From positions 1 through 40,398 of the forward strand of contig CALWYB010000020.1 in assembly GCA_944385665.1 (NCBI GenBank): a DNA stretch of 40,398 nucleotides. The letters run 5' to 3'. The DNA is from an uncultured Oscillospiraceae bacterium. GTDB taxonomy: Bacteria > Bacillota > Clostridia > Oscillospirales > Oscillospiraceae. The notes beneath the pieces are model-generated. The model searched no databases. It saw only the letters and a list, made by a program, of their open reading frames with translations, and had not been told where the DNA came from. Position numbers and translations under genes: made by a program. Of the stretch, positions 6,391 through 14,228 are shown piece by piece. Numbering within the stretch: the stretch's first letter is position 1; each line of letters opens with the position of its first letter.

Positions 6391-7254
6391 TTAAACATTT
6401 TTGATGTGCTGATGGAAAGCCTCCACTGCCGGCGTCAGTACCTGATCCTTCTTCCAGACCAGGACGGTTCCTGTGTCCATCGTGGGAGAAAGCGGTATGA
6501 ATCGGAGATCATCAAAAGAAAAATTCAAATCGAAACTCAGCGCGGTCCCCACACCATAGCGTACCATGTTGGCCGCGTTGAGGATCAGGTTAAAGTTGGC
6601 GGCAATCTGCAGCCGCTCCCACCGGTCGCCAAACCAGTTTGCCAACTCCTGTTGAACACGCTCACGGCCGCTGATAATCAATGGAACCTGTTCCAAATCA
6701 GCGGGTGTGACGGAATCCAGGCCGGCAAGCGGAGAGTCCAGGCGCACCAGTACCCCCCAATAATCACGCTCTTTCATTCGGCAGAATGCATATCGTCCTA
6801 CATCCACTGGTTCTGTCAGGAGACCCATATCCAAGAGGCCCGTGTCCAGCCGCTCCTTCACATCATCGGCGTTGGCGCTGAAAATTCGGAAAGTGACCTT
6901 GGGATAGCGTTCCCGGAAAGAAACCATGGCACGCGAGAGAAAGGACATACTCCGGGTCTCTCCTGCACCAATGGCGATTTCCCCCATCAGCTCTGTTTCG
7001 CGCATGGTAAACTCCCGGGTCGTCTTCTCTGCCAGATCCACCAGCTCCTGGGCGCGGCGGCGCAGCAGCATTCCGTCCTCTGTCAGTACAATGTGATAGC
7101 GGCTGCGGCGAAAGAGCTGTACCCCCAACTCCTCCTCCAGCTGCATCAGCTGCCGGGAGAGGGTGGGCTGAGTCAGGTGGAGCAGCGCCGCCGCCTTGGT
7201 GATGTTCTCCTCCCGGGCCACTGCCAAAAAATATTTCAAAACACGAAGTTCCAT
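6391..7254 (-). CDS. LysR-family transcriptional regulator
   Basis: This 287-residue regulator starts at MELRVLKYFLAVAREENITK, the typical LysR N-terminus, with AAGGAGG seven bases before the ATG at 7254; further upstream starts are rejected. The winged helix (ITKAAALLHLTQPTLSRQLMQLEEELG) is at residues ~15-45 and the effector domain runs from ~90 to the end. It is divergent from the flavodoxin/aldo-keto reductase operon at 7400. The gap holds a T-N11-A-type dyad just before a strong promoter, so it most likely controls that operon and itself. The effector is unknown. Confidence 0.9.
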   Translation of the reverse strand: MELRVLKYFLAVAREENITKAAALLHLTQPTLSRQLMQLEEELGVQLFRRSRYHIVLTEDGMLLRRRAQELVDLAEKTTREFTMRETELMGEIAIGAGETRSMSFLSRAMVSFRERYPKVTFRIFSANADDVKERLDTGLLDMGLLTEPVDVGRYAFCRMKERDYWGVLVRLDSPLAGLDSVTPADLEQVPLIISGRERVQQELANWFGDRWERLQIAANFNLILNAANMVRYGVGTALSFDLNFSFDDLRFIPLSPTMDTGTVLVWKKDQVLTPAVEAFHQHIKNV

Positions 7255-7325
7255 AGTCTCGCCTCCTTGATTCCATCGTATCATACCCATCCCCATCCGG
7301 CAAGATAGAAATGCCTTGCGAGAAT

Positions 7326-7342
7326 ATTTCTAAATAGGAAAT
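7326..7342. promoter_or_regulatory. Probable LysR binding site
   Basis: The dyad ATTTC-TAAATAG-GAAAT fits the T-N11-A pattern of LysR-family sites. It lies six bases upstream of the -35 of the plus-strand flavodoxin promoter, the usual place for activation. Confidence 0.55.
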
Positions 7343-7348
7343 GAGCAT

Positions 7349-7377
7349 TTTACATTTTTAGATGCTGGATTTACAAT
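7349..7377 (+). promoter_or_regulatory. Promoter of the flavodoxin/AKR operon
   Basis: TTTACA (7349-7354), 17 bases, TACAAT (7372-7377). Transcription would start near 7384, just before the ribosome site. This excludes the in-frame ATG at 7376 as a start codon. Confidence 0.7.
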
Positions 7378-7399
7378 GAAGCCAAAGGAGGTTTCATCT

Positions 7400-7876
7400 A
7401 TGAACGCATTGGTTGCTTATTTCTCCGCCAGCGGTACCACCGCCAAGGCGGCAAAGGTCCTGGCAAAGGCCGCAGGTGCTGACCTTTATGAAATCAAACC
7501 CGCAGTCCCCTATAACCGCGCGGACCTGAACTGGATGGACAAGGGCTCCCGCAGCAGCGTGGAGATGAACGACAAGAACTCCCGCCCTGCCCTGGCCGAT
7601 ACGGAGGCCCCCATTGCCGGGCACGATGTCATTTTCCTGGGTTTCCCCATCTGGTGGTATGTGGCACCCACCATCATCAACACCTTCCTGGAGAGCTACG
7701 ATTTTACCGGCAAGACCATCGTCCTCTTTGCTACCTCCGGCGGCAGCGGACTTGGACGGTCGGCGGCAGGATTGAAAAGCAGTGCTCCGGGCGCCAAGAT
7801 TCTGGACGGACAGCTGCTCAACGGGCGGCTGAACGAAGGGGATCTAAAAGCCTGGGTATCCCGTCTGAAACTCTGA
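7400..7876 (+). CDS. Cytosolic flavodoxin
   Basis: This 158-residue flavodoxin has no signal peptide. The start MNALVAYFSASGTTAKAAKVL has AAAGGAGG eight bases upstream. Phosphate loop residues SASGTTAK, the ring-binding loop FPIWWYVAPTIINTF, and ATSGGSGLGRSA mark the FMN site. It resembles the lipoprotein flavodoxins of the neighbouring operon but lacks their signal and linker, so it is likely the cytosolic counterpart. It is first in the plus-strand operon, five bases before an aldo/keto reductase, under the divergent LysR regulator. The role is probably electron transfer or NAD(P)H:quinone-type reduction under oxidative or electrophile stress. Confidence 0.92.
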   Translation: MNALVAYFSASGTTAKAAKVLAKAAGADLYEIKPAVPYNRADLNWMDKGSRSSVEMNDKNSRPALADTEAPIAGHDVIFLGFPIWWYVAPTIINTFLESYDFTGKTIVLFATSGGSGLGRSAAGLKSSAPGAKILDGQLLNGRLNEGDLKAWVSRLKL

Positions 7877-7887
7877 GGTGAATGGAA

Positions 7888-8925
7888 ATGAAATACACAA
7901 AATTGGGCCATTCCGATCTGAATGTCTCCCGTATCTGCATGGGTTGTATGGGTTTTGGAGACGCGCAAAACGGTCAGCACTCCTGGACCCTTGACGAGGC
8001 CCATTCCCGGGAGATCATCAAGCGTGGTCTGGAACTGGGGGTCAATTTCTTTGACACCGCCATCGCCTACCAGAGCGGAACCAGCGAGCAGTATGTGGGC
8101 CGTGCCCTCCGGGATTTTGCCAAGCGGGACGATGTGGTGGTGGCCACGAAATTCCTGCCCCGCACCAATGAAGAAATCGCAGAGGGCATCAGCGGCCAGG
8201 AGCACATCCGCCGGATGCTGGATAAGAGCCTGCAGAACCTGGGGATGGACCATGTAGACCTGTACATCTACCACATGTGGGACCACCAGACCCCCCTGTA
8301 TGACATCATGGAGGGACTGAATAACGCGGTCAAGGCGGGCAAAACCCGCTACATCGGTATTTCCAACTGCTTTGCCTGGCAGCTCTGTAAGGCCAACGCG
8401 CTGGCGGAGAAAGAGGGCTTTGCCAAATTTGTCTCTATTCAGGGCCACTACAACCTGATTTTCCGGGAGGAGGAACGGGAGATGGCCCCCTACTGCTGGG
8501 AAGAAAACATTGCTATGACGCCTTACAGTGCGCTGGCTGGCGGGCGGCTGTCCAAGCACCCCGGAGAGACCTCCAAGCGGCTGCGGGAGGACAGCTACGC
8601 ACGGTTGAAATATGATGGGGCTCACGATCAGGACGCCCCCATTCTGGCCCGGGTGGCAGAGCTGGCGGACCGCCGGGGTGTGTCCATGACGGAGGTCTCC
8701 CTGGCCTGGCTGCTGACCAAGGTTACCGCTCCCGTGGTTGGGGCCACCAAGCTCCACCACATCGAGGGGGCTGCCAAAGCGGTGGACCTGAAATTGACCG
8801 CAGAGGAGTGCGCCTACCTGGAGGAGCTCTACACCCCCCACTCCCTGGTGGGCGTCATGGCTCAGAATACTGCCTCTGCGGCAAAGAACAGCCACGTCTG
8901 GTCCACTGGAAATCAGAAAATCTGA
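7888..8925 (+). CDS. Aldo/keto reductase
   Basis: This 345-residue AKR begins MKYTKLGHSDLNVSRICMGCMGFG. Two in-frame ATG codons are six bases apart; the second (7888) has the better distance to GAGG and the more usual family N-terminus, though 7882 is possible. The catalytic residues are in FFDTAIAYQSG (Asp, Tyr), ATKF (Lys) and IYHMW (His). The C-terminal VVGATKLHHIEGA binds the cofactor. It differs in subgroup from the reductase at 1202-2155. It follows the flavodoxin within the operon and likely reduces aldehydes or ketones with NADPH. Confidence 0.92.
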   Translation: MKYTKLGHSDLNVSRICMGCMGFGDAQNGQHSWTLDEAHSREIIKRGLELGVNFFDTAIAYQSGTSEQYVGRALRDFAKRDDVVVATKFLPRTNEEIAEGISGQEHIRRMLDKSLQNLGMDHVDLYIYHMWDHQTPLYDIMEGLNNAVKAGKTRYIGISNCFAWQLCKANALAEKEGFAKFVSIQGHYNLIFREEEREMAPYCWEENIAMTPYSALAGGRLSKHPGETSKRLREDSYARLKYDGAHDQDAPILARVAELADRRGVSMTEVSLAWLLTKVTAPVVGATKLHHIEGAAKAVDLKLTAEECAYLEELYTPHSLVGVMAQNTASAAKNSHVWSTGNQKI

Positions 8926-8940
8926 AATGGAGAACAACAA

Positions 8941-9477
8941 ATGAACATTGCGGTATTGCTGGGAAGTCCAAACCGCCAGGGCTCCTCCCGTATGCTGGCG
9001 GAGTCCTTCCGCCAGGGAGCGGAAGAAGCCGGGCATACAGTGGAGATGATCGATGCGGCCCACAGCAACATCCATCCCTGCGCCGGCTGCATCCACTGCG
9101 GTTATGAAGGGCCTTGCTCTCAGAAGGACGATATGGAGACCATTCGCGGGAAGATACTGGATGCTGACATGATGGTATTTGTGACGCCGCTCTATTACTA
9201 CGGTATGTCCGCACAGCTCAAGACCCTTGTAGATCGGTTCTGCGCCTTTAACAGTTCCATTCAGCGCAAACACATGAAATCCGCTTTGCTCACCGCAGCG
9301 TGGAACAGCGACAATTGGACCTTTGAGGCACTGGAAGCCCACTACAAAACGCTGGTCCGTTATCTCAATCTGGAGGACATGGGGATGATACTGGGCTATG
9401 GCTGCGGAACACCGTCCATGACAAAGCGCTCCTCCTATCCCCAGAAGGCCTATGCGCTGGGGAAACAGCTGAGATGA
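8941..9477 (+). CDS. Flavodoxin-family FMN reductase / Fe-S flavoprotein
   Basis: This 178-residue protein starts MNIAVLLGSPNRQGSSRMLAE, an NADPH-dependent FMN reductase signature. The cysteine set CAGCIHCGYEGPC (C-x2-C-x2-C-x5-C) matches the compact 4Fe-4S motif of archaeal-type iron-sulfur flavoproteins. TPLYYYGMSAQLKTLVDRF is the flavin-ring region. GGAG lies eight bases before the ATG, and the gene follows the aldo/keto reductase by 15 bases. It may pass electrons from ferredoxin or NAD(P)H to FMN acceptors in the anaerobe. Confidence 0.9.
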   Translation: MNIAVLLGSPNRQGSSRMLAESFRQGAEEAGHTVEMIDAAHSNIHPCAGCIHCGYEGPCSQKDDMETIRGKILDADMMVFVTPLYYYGMSAQLKTLVDRFCAFNSSIQRKHMKSALLTAAWNSDNWTFEALEAHYKTLVRYLNLEDMGMILGYGCGTPSMTKRSSYPQKAYALGKQLR

Positions 9478-9501
9478 AACCAGGGGCGTCATGCGCCAAC
9501 T

Positions 9502-9539
9502 TACAATGGGCGAAGCAGTATATTGCTTCGCCCATTGTA
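9502..9539. repeat. Perfect 16-bp inverted repeat
   Basis: Arms TACAATGGGCGAAGCA and TGCTTCGCCCATTGTA are separated by six bases (GTATAT). No T-run follows on either strand, so it is not a standard terminator. It lies between the Fe-S flavoprotein stop and the next aldo/keto reductase start, where it could be a regulator site, an RNA-stabilising hairpin or a processing site. Confidence 0.85.
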
Positions 9540-9568
9540 CTATCACATTTCAGGAGAAAGGAACCAAA

Positions 9569-10423
9569 ATGATGGAAACAATATTGCTGAGAAACCAGGT
9601 ATCAATGCCCCTTCAGGGGTTTGGCGTATTTCAAATTACCGACCCTACTCAGTGTGAACAGGCAGTAGCTCAGGCCCTCCAGGCAGGCTATCGACTCATT
9701 GACACGGCGGCCTGTTACGGCAACGAACGGGCAGTTGGAAAAGCCGTGACGGAGAGCGGTATCCCACGGCAGGACATCTTTCTGGTGTCCAAGGTGTGGA
9801 TCCAGGATGCCGGCTATGAGCAGACCAAACGGTCCTTTTCCAAAACTCTGGACAATCTGGGAACCGACTATCTGGACCTCTATCTGATCCACATGCCCTA
9901 TGGCGACTACCACGGCAGCTGGAGAGCCATGGAAGAACTCTATGAGGAGAGGCAGGTTCGGGCCATCGGGGTATGCAATTTCCTGCCGGATCGGCTGACC
10001 GACCTCATCCTGACCCACCGCATCGCCCCCATGGTGAATCAGATGGAGATTCACCCCTTCTGCCAGCAGGCGGAACTGCGCGCGCTGATGGCCCAGTACC
10101 AGATCCAGCCCATGGCCTGGGCCCCCTTTGCGGAAGGACAGAATCAGATTTTTACCCATCCTCTTTTGACACAGATCGGTCAGGCCTATGGAAAGACACC
10201 AGCACAAGTTGTTTTGCGGTGGCTCCTGCAAAATCAAATTGTGGCTATTCCCAAATCCGTACATGAGAATCGGATCAGGGAAAACTTTTCCATTGATGAC
10301 TTTGTGCTATCTCAGGAGGACATGGAACAAATTCAAAAGATGGACCTGGGGCACAGTGTGATTCTCAACATCACCAGTTTGGACGAGGTCCATCGACTGC
10401 ACGGTATCCAGTTTGAACAGTGA
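9569..10423 (+). CDS. Aldo/keto reductase (2,5-diketogluconate reductase-like)
   Basis: This reductase of about 284 residues starts MMETILLRNQVSMPLQGFGVFQ, with GGAG and AAAGGA upstream. An upstream in-frame ATG at 9491 would read through the perfect palindrome and is rejected. The tetrad is Asp and Tyr in LIDTAACYGNE, Lys in VSKVW and His in LIHMP. NFLPDRLTDLI and PKSVHENRIREN fit the substrate and cofactor loops of the DkgA/AKR5-like group. It is the last gene before a terminator at 10435 and probably belongs to the LysR-controlled set. Confidence 0.9.
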   Translation: MMETILLRNQVSMPLQGFGVFQITDPTQCEQAVAQALQAGYRLIDTAACYGNERAVGKAVTESGIPRQDIFLVSKVWIQDAGYEQTKRSFSKTLDNLGTDYLDLYLIHMPYGDYHGSWRAMEELYEERQVRAIGVCNFLPDRLTDLILTHRIAPMVNQMEIHPFCQQAELRALMAQYQIQPMAWAPFAEGQNQIFTHPLLTQIGQAYGKTPAQVVLRWLLQNQIVAIPKSVHENRIRENFSIDDFVLSQEDMEQIQKMDLGHSVILNITSLDEVHRLHGIQFEQ

Positions 10424-10434
10424 TTGCCCCAGTC

Positions 10435-10472
10435 AGCCCGGCCTGCATCAAACACAGGCCGGGCTGTTCTTG
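10435..10472 (+). terminator. Intrinsic terminator after the AKR
   Basis: Stem AGCCCGGCCTG/CAGGCCGGGCT with a nine-base loop, followed by GTTCTTGT. It separates the plus-strand operon from the converging radical SAM genes. Confidence 0.8.
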
Positions 10473-10481
10473 TCGGCGAAA

Positions 10482-11426
10482 CTACTTAGGCATCCTTTCT
10501 TCGGCAGTTCTATCTTTCCGGCTTCTCCTCCCGGTATTTTCCGAGCCGCGGACTTCCTCGTGGTAGAAGTAGTCCACGATGACCGGATGGCCGGGCTCCG
10601 CCCGGCCATAGGGCAGTTCGTTATCCACAAAGGGACAGCCATTTTCCATCGCCAGCTGTTCTGCTTGCTGCTCAAGGCCCCAGAAATAGCTTCGGTCACC
10701 CTTTTGGTAGATTTCCTGATATAAAGATGTTAGCTCGGGATGCTTTTCCTGGATGTAGTCTAAAATCTCCTGCTTGAATCCGCCCCGCAGGTTTAAGTTC
10801 TCCAGCCAGATCAGATCGCACTGATTCTTCACCCGATGGAAAATGGCCTCGAAATCCGTAATCCCGGGAAATACCGGCGCAATAAAGCAGACGGTGCGGA
10901 TGCCTGCGTCGTAGATCTGCTTCATGGCATGGAGCCGCCGCTCAATGCTCACTGCCTTGTCCATATCCCTGCGAAAATCCTCATCCAGCGTGTTGATGGA
11001 CCAGGAGACGGTCACCTTTCCCATCTCCCGGAGTAAGTCAATATCCCGCACCACCAGGTCGGACTTGGTGCAGATGAGAATCTCCGCCCCGCTGCCCTTC
11101 AGTTGCTCCAGCAGCTTGCGGGTATTTTGGAACTGCTCCTCCTGGGGAAGATAGCCGTCGGTCACCGAGCCAATGACGATCCGCTGTCCCCGGTATTTTT
11201 GGGGTTTTTTAATCTCCGGCCAGTGTTTTACATCCAGAAAGGTCCCCCAGGGCTCGGTGTGCCTGGTAAAGCGCTTCATAAAGGACGCGTAACAGTACTT
11301 ACAGCCGTGGGTGCAGCCCACATAGGGGTTTACGGAGTAGCCTCCCACTGGCAGATTGGATTTGGTCATGATGTTTTTTGTCTCTACATCCCCGATCAGG
11401 ATGCCGTTTTCCATCATCTCTGCCAT
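10482..11426 (-). CDS. Radical SAM protein, SplB-like (mobile pair protein B type)
   Basis: This 314-residue radical SAM enzyme has the cluster motif C38-x3-C42-x2-C45 in GCTHGCKYCYASFMKR. The following region (GSVTDGYLPQEEQFQNTRKLLE, ISWS-type strand, CFIAPVFPGITD) resembles spore photoproduct lyase-like proteins. It overlaps the other radical SAM gene by 13 bases, so the two are translationally coupled; GGAGG precedes its ATG at 11426. Tandem pairs of this kind travel between Firmicutes and are named radical SAM mobile pair proteins in current annotation. The substrate is unknown. A basic C-terminal tail (RRSRKDRTAEERMPK) ends the protein. Confidence 0.88.
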   Translation of the reverse strand: MAEMMENGILIGDVETKNIMTKSNLPVGGYSVNPYVGCTHGCKYCYASFMKRFTRHTEPWGTFLDVKHWPEIKKPQKYRGQRIVIGSVTDGYLPQEEQFQNTRKLLEQLKGSGAEILICTKSDLVVRDIDLLREMGKVTVSWSINTLDEDFRRDMDKAVSIERRLHAMKQIYDAGIRTVCFIAPVFPGITDFEAIFHRVKNQCDLIWLENLNLRGGFKQEILDYIQEKHPELTSLYQEIYQKGDRSYFWGLEQQAEQLAMENGCPFVDNELPYGRAEPGHPVIVDYFYHEEVRGSENTGRRSRKDRTAEERMPK

Positions 11427-12103
11427 TTCGCTTGTTCCTCCAGTACCTTATGAAATGCGGTGGGTAATTCCTGTATCATCTGTTCCTCTCCCATGATGGG
11501 AAGCAGGTCTTCCTTCATAAAGACCGGGATGCCCAGAGCATGGGCTTGATGGGTCAGGTTCCACACCCACTCCGGCTTGGATACGGATTTTCCTTTTCGG
11601 CGTCCGGTCTCGGTTCCGATGACCACCCACTCGATCCCTGTGAGATCCACTGGCCCGATGTCGTCGAACATGGGCTCAAAGGTGGCGTGATAATGTCTGC
11701 CGCGGATATGCTCCCGCAGTGCCGGGATCCGGTTCTTTTCCTTGCAAGAGGTAACGGTCACGCCGAACCAGGCGTTATCCAGATGAGTAGTGAAATCCAT
11801 CTCCTCCGGCCGTTTGGTCAGGAACAGATACTGGTGCTGGGGATTGCGCTCCATGTTGGCAAATACCTCATCCCGCCACTCTGCTCTCCAGCCGGAAAAG
11901 TCACTCATTCCAGTGAGCAGAAAAATCTGCGGTCGAGCTTTCTCCATAAGCCGCAATTTTCCGGGAAAGTACTCCGGCTTCTCAAAATCGTCAATCATAT
12001 GGAACCGTCGTACATTATTTCTGGCATAACAGTAGCTGCAGCCGATGGTACAGCCGATGACCAGATTCATGTTCTGAATCTGGGATTTGATGCACACCGC
12101 CAT
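11414..12103 (-). CDS. Radical SAM protein (mobile pair protein A type)
   Basis: This 229-residue protein has the 4Fe-4S/SAM motif C18-x3-C22-x2-C25 in IGCTIGCSYCYARNN close to the N-terminus. The middle (LLTGMSDFSGW, HQYLFLTKRPEEMDF, VTVTSCKEKNRIPALREHI) and end (EWVVIGTETGRR, GIPVFMKEDLLP) resemble phage-Gp37/DUF5131-like radical SAM proteins. It lies 26 bases after the flavin reductase and overlaps the second radical SAM gene. The order reductase, A, B suggests the reductase supplies electrons for the clusters, which is inference. Confidence 0.87.
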   Translation of the reverse strand: MAVCIKSQIQNMNLVIGCTIGCSYCYARNNVRRFHMIDDFEKPEYFPGKLRLMEKARPQIFLLTGMSDFSGWRAEWRDEVFANMERNPQHQYLFLTKRPEEMDFTTHLDNAWFGVTVTSCKEKNRIPALREHIRGRHYHATFEPMFDDIGPVDLTGIEWVVIGTETGRRKGKSVSKPEWVWNLTHQAHALGIPVFMKEDLLPIMGEEQMIQELPTAFHKVLEEQAKWQR

Positions 12104-12129
12104 TGGAATCTCCCCCAGTCATTTCGGTC

Positions 12130-12633
12130 TTAGCCTTCCACTGCCGGGGCGACTTTTCCAAAGCCGTTCCAGGCATAGAGACCCTGTTTGCTCTCATCCC
12201 CCAGGAACTTGTCCACCTGGCAGATATGCAGGATATGGTCGCCCACCTCTACAGCCTGCTGCAAAGTAGCCACCATGGCAAGGCGGGTATCCGCAGGAAT
12301 CTGAATGTCGCCGCCCTCTACGGAGGTCATCTCAATGTGGTTCTCCTCTACTTTTTGGCTGGTGGCGCCGGTGGAACTGCCGCAGGCCACCACGGCTTGG
12401 GTCAGACTCTCCCCCGGAACGGTCACGATTACCTTTCCGGTTTCCCGCACCCGCTTGCCGGTGTGGGACTGCTTACCGGCGGCAAAGCCGATCATGGGCG
12501 GGTTGAAGGACAGGTAGGAAATAAAGCAGATGGGGGCCAGGTTGGTGGTTCCGTCCTCATTCTGGGAACAGATCAGGGTCAGCGGATTGGGGGAGGTAAG
12601 AACAGTGGCCTCCATGATGTTCAGTTCTTTCAT
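12130..12633 (-). CDS. Flavin reductase family protein
   Basis: This 167-residue protein has the flavin-reductase-like split barrel (MEATVLTSPNPLTLICSQ, NLAPICFISYLSFNPPMIGF, RETGKVIVTVPGE, ending YAWNGFGKVAPAVEG). It is distinct from the flavin reductase at 2187-2723. GAGG lies nine bases before the ATG at 12633. It is the first gene of the minus-strand unit with the radical SAM pair. The promoter reads from 12724 and its -35 overlaps a probable HxlR operator. Confidence 0.88.
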   Translation of the reverse strand: MKELNIMEATVLTSPNPLTLICSQNEDGTTNLAPICFISYLSFNPPMIGFAAGKQSHTGKRVRETGKVIVTVPGESLTQAVVACGSSTGATSQKVEENHIEMTSVEGGDIQIPADTRLAMVATLQQAVEVGDHILHICQVDKFLGDESKQGLYAWNGFGKVAPAVEG

Positions 12634-12666
12634 AAATCAGCGCCTCGCTCTCTATCGTTTCTGTTG

Positions 12667-12695
12667 TTGACATCCTATTCTGATGCCGATATAAT
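12667..12695 (+). promoter_or_regulatory. Consensus promoter toward hxlR
   Basis: TTGACA (12667-12672), exactly 17 bases, TATAAT (12690-12695): a perfect consensus promoter pointing to the HxlR gene at 12784, leaving a leader of about 80 bases that contains the operator. Confidence 0.8.
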
Positions 12696-12696
12696 A

Positions 12697-12724
12697 ATTA
12701 TACTTAGAACAAATAAAGGTGCAA
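12697..12724 (-). promoter_or_regulatory. Promoter toward the flavin reductase/radical SAM operon
   Basis: On the minus strand TTGCAC, 16 bases, TATAAT. The start would lie near 12690, so it overlaps the -10 of the divergent promoter. Its -35 touches the left arm of the CAAGTAC dyad. Confidence 0.6.
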
Positions 12725-12746
12725 GTACGCAGATTATTTGTACTTG
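12722..12746. promoter_or_regulatory. Probable HxlR operator
   Basis: CAAGTAC (12722-12728) and GTACTTG (12740-12746) form a perfect dyad with an 11-base centre. It covers the minus-strand -35 and the leader of hxlR, a layout suited to repression of both. Related HxlR/YodB regulators bind TAC-GTA dyads. Confidence 0.6.
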
Positions 12747-12783
12747 GTACGAAAAACCATACCAGCGGAGAGAGGGCTGCGTT

Positions 12784-13149
12784 ATGAATCAATCCATGAC
12801 CTATGAGGAATTTCAAGCCCGAGTAGGCAGCGTCATCCTGACAGAGAACGGGAACTGCCCGGTCACACCAGTGATCCAGATGCTCCAGGGAAAATGGAAG
12901 CTCCAGATCATCTACGAGCTGTGCATCCAGTCTCCCATGCGGTTTGGGGAACTGAAGAAGATGCTCAAACCTATCACTAACACCATGCTCACCAATGCCT
13001 TGAAAGAGCTGGAAGGGGACGGTCTGGTGCACCGGGAGCAGTATAACGAGATCCCGCCCCGGGTGGAGTATTCCCTGACGGAAAAGGGAAGGGATCTGCT
13101 GCCAATTTTCTATGCCATCTCCCAGTGGGGTATGAAGTATATCCCTTGA
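12784..13149 (+). CDS. HxlR-family winged-helix regulator
   Basis: This 121-residue protein matches HxlR regulators: NCPVTPVIQMLQGKWKLQIIYELCI, PMRFGELKKML, TNTMLTNALKELEGDGLVHREQY and a wing ending VEYSLTEKGRDLLPI. Cys25 lies at the position where redox-sensing HxlR proteins carry their reactive N-terminal cysteine, which fits the flavin/Fe-S content of the divergent operon. GAGAGAGG precedes the ATG. It is followed by a strong terminator at 13191. It likely represses the flavin reductase/radical SAM genes. Confidence 0.92.
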   Translation: MNQSMTYEEFQARVGSVILTENGNCPVTPVIQMLQGKWKLQIIYELCIQSPMRFGELKKMLKPITNTMLTNALKELEGDGLVHREQYNEIPPRVEYSLTEKGRDLLPIFYAISQWGMKYIP

Positions 13150-13190
13150 GTGACCCGTCCCCAAAAGTTCCATCCAGAATATAAGAGACG

Positions 13191-13236
13191 CCGGAATGGT
13201 TTGACAGAGAGTCAAACCATTCCGGTGTTTTGCTCT
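13191..13236 (+). terminator. Terminator after hxlR
   Basis: A perfect 15-bp stem, CCGGAATGGTTTGAC with its complement, loop AGAGA, then TGTTTTGC. It ends the hxlR transcript. Confidence 0.85.
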
Positions 13237-13348
13237 ATTTCGGGGGGATGCGGGAGGACTCCTTTCTGCCAGGGGCAGCACCGATTCTTCCGCTTCCAAC
13301 AAAAAGATGACCGGACGAATGCCGTCCAGGCAGGCTTTACAGCCCGGA

Positions 13349-14224
13349 TCAGTCGGACAGAAATTCCATCAGTGCTTCTTTCTGTGCAGAAAAATCCCGC
13401 AGTCCCAGGTCATATAGCTCCCGTTCCGCTTCCTCCTTCATGGAGTAGGTTCCCACATGGATAGGCTCACTGGCGGCAAGGACAAAGGCAATCCCCTCCC
13501 GCTCCAGAGAAAACACATCCCTCAGGTTGTCGTTGTATACCACATGACGGCGATCAATGGCATCTACAATCCTGGGGTACCTGCGGCAAACCCGCCGGTA
13601 CAGTCTGCGCATGCCCTGGGGCTTTCGTACATAGTCCCGATTTTTGGAGAGAATGACCACCAGCTTCTCGCAGCCCTGCTCCAGGGCACGGCGAACCGGG
13701 ACGGCATCGGTAAGCCCTCCATCAAAGTAGGGCACCCCGTTGAGCTTCACCGGATGGCATGCAACCGGGATGGCACTGGAGGCCATGATCAGGCGGTAGT
13801 CGTCCTGCTTCATCATTTCCCGCCCATAATACTCCGGCAATCCTGTCAGCGCGTTTGTGACCACAATCTCGTACTCCGACGGGTTGTTCATCAGAGCGGG
13901 AAAATCCAGAGGATCTTCCCCTTCCCTGCGGGTCAATTCACCATAGATGTACTTCAATCCAAACAGATCTCCGGTTTTCAGCAGACTTCTCAGCCCAAAG
14001 TAATTCGGCGAATGAATATGCTCCGTAAAAAAGCGAAGATTCCGGCCTCTTTGCCCCGCCAGATAGGACGCCAGATTGCCCGATCCCCCGGATACGCCGA
14101 TGCAATAATCAAACGTAATCCCTTCGTCCAGAAAGGCATCCAGAATTCCGGCGTTATAGGCACACTTCATTCCGCCGCCTTCCACCACCAATCCAATCTT
14201 TTTCTGCGTGTTCGTTGTCAACAT
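13349..14224 (-). CDS. Patatin-like phospholipase
   Basis: This 291-residue patatin-family serine hydrolase carries the oxyanion loop GLVVEGGGMKCAYNAG, the nucleophile elbow GVSGGS (Ser45) and the dyad Asp168 in YFDGGL. It resembles the small bacterial RssA/YchK group and has no signal peptide. The ATG at 14224 lies four bases after the Rrf2 stop, directly beside GAGGAG, so translation is probably coupled to Rrf2. A slightly later TTG start is possible. Its link to the sirtuin operon across the shared control region suggests a common response, perhaps lipid acyl hydrolysis under stress; the substrate is unknown. Confidence 0.9.
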   Translation of the reverse strand: MLTTNTQKKIGLVVEGGGMKCAYNAGILDAFLDEGITFDYCIGVSGGSGNLASYLAGQRGRNLRFFTEHIHSPNYFGLRSLLKTGDLFGLKYIYGELTRREGEDPLDFPALMNNPSEYEIVVTNALTGLPEYYGREMMKQDDYRLIMASSAIPVACHPVKLNGVPYFDGGLTDAVPVRRALEQGCEKLVVILSKNRDYVRKPQGMRRLYRRVCRRYPRIVDAIDRRHVVYNDNLRDVFSLEREGIAFVLAASEPIHVGTYSMKEEAERELYDLGLRDFSAQKEALMEFLSD

Positions 14225-14228
14225 CTCC

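Noticed and set aside
7696-9546. 616-codon minus-strand frame
   Set aside because: Antisense to the flavodoxin, aldo/keto reductase and flavoprotein genes, with no family resemblance.
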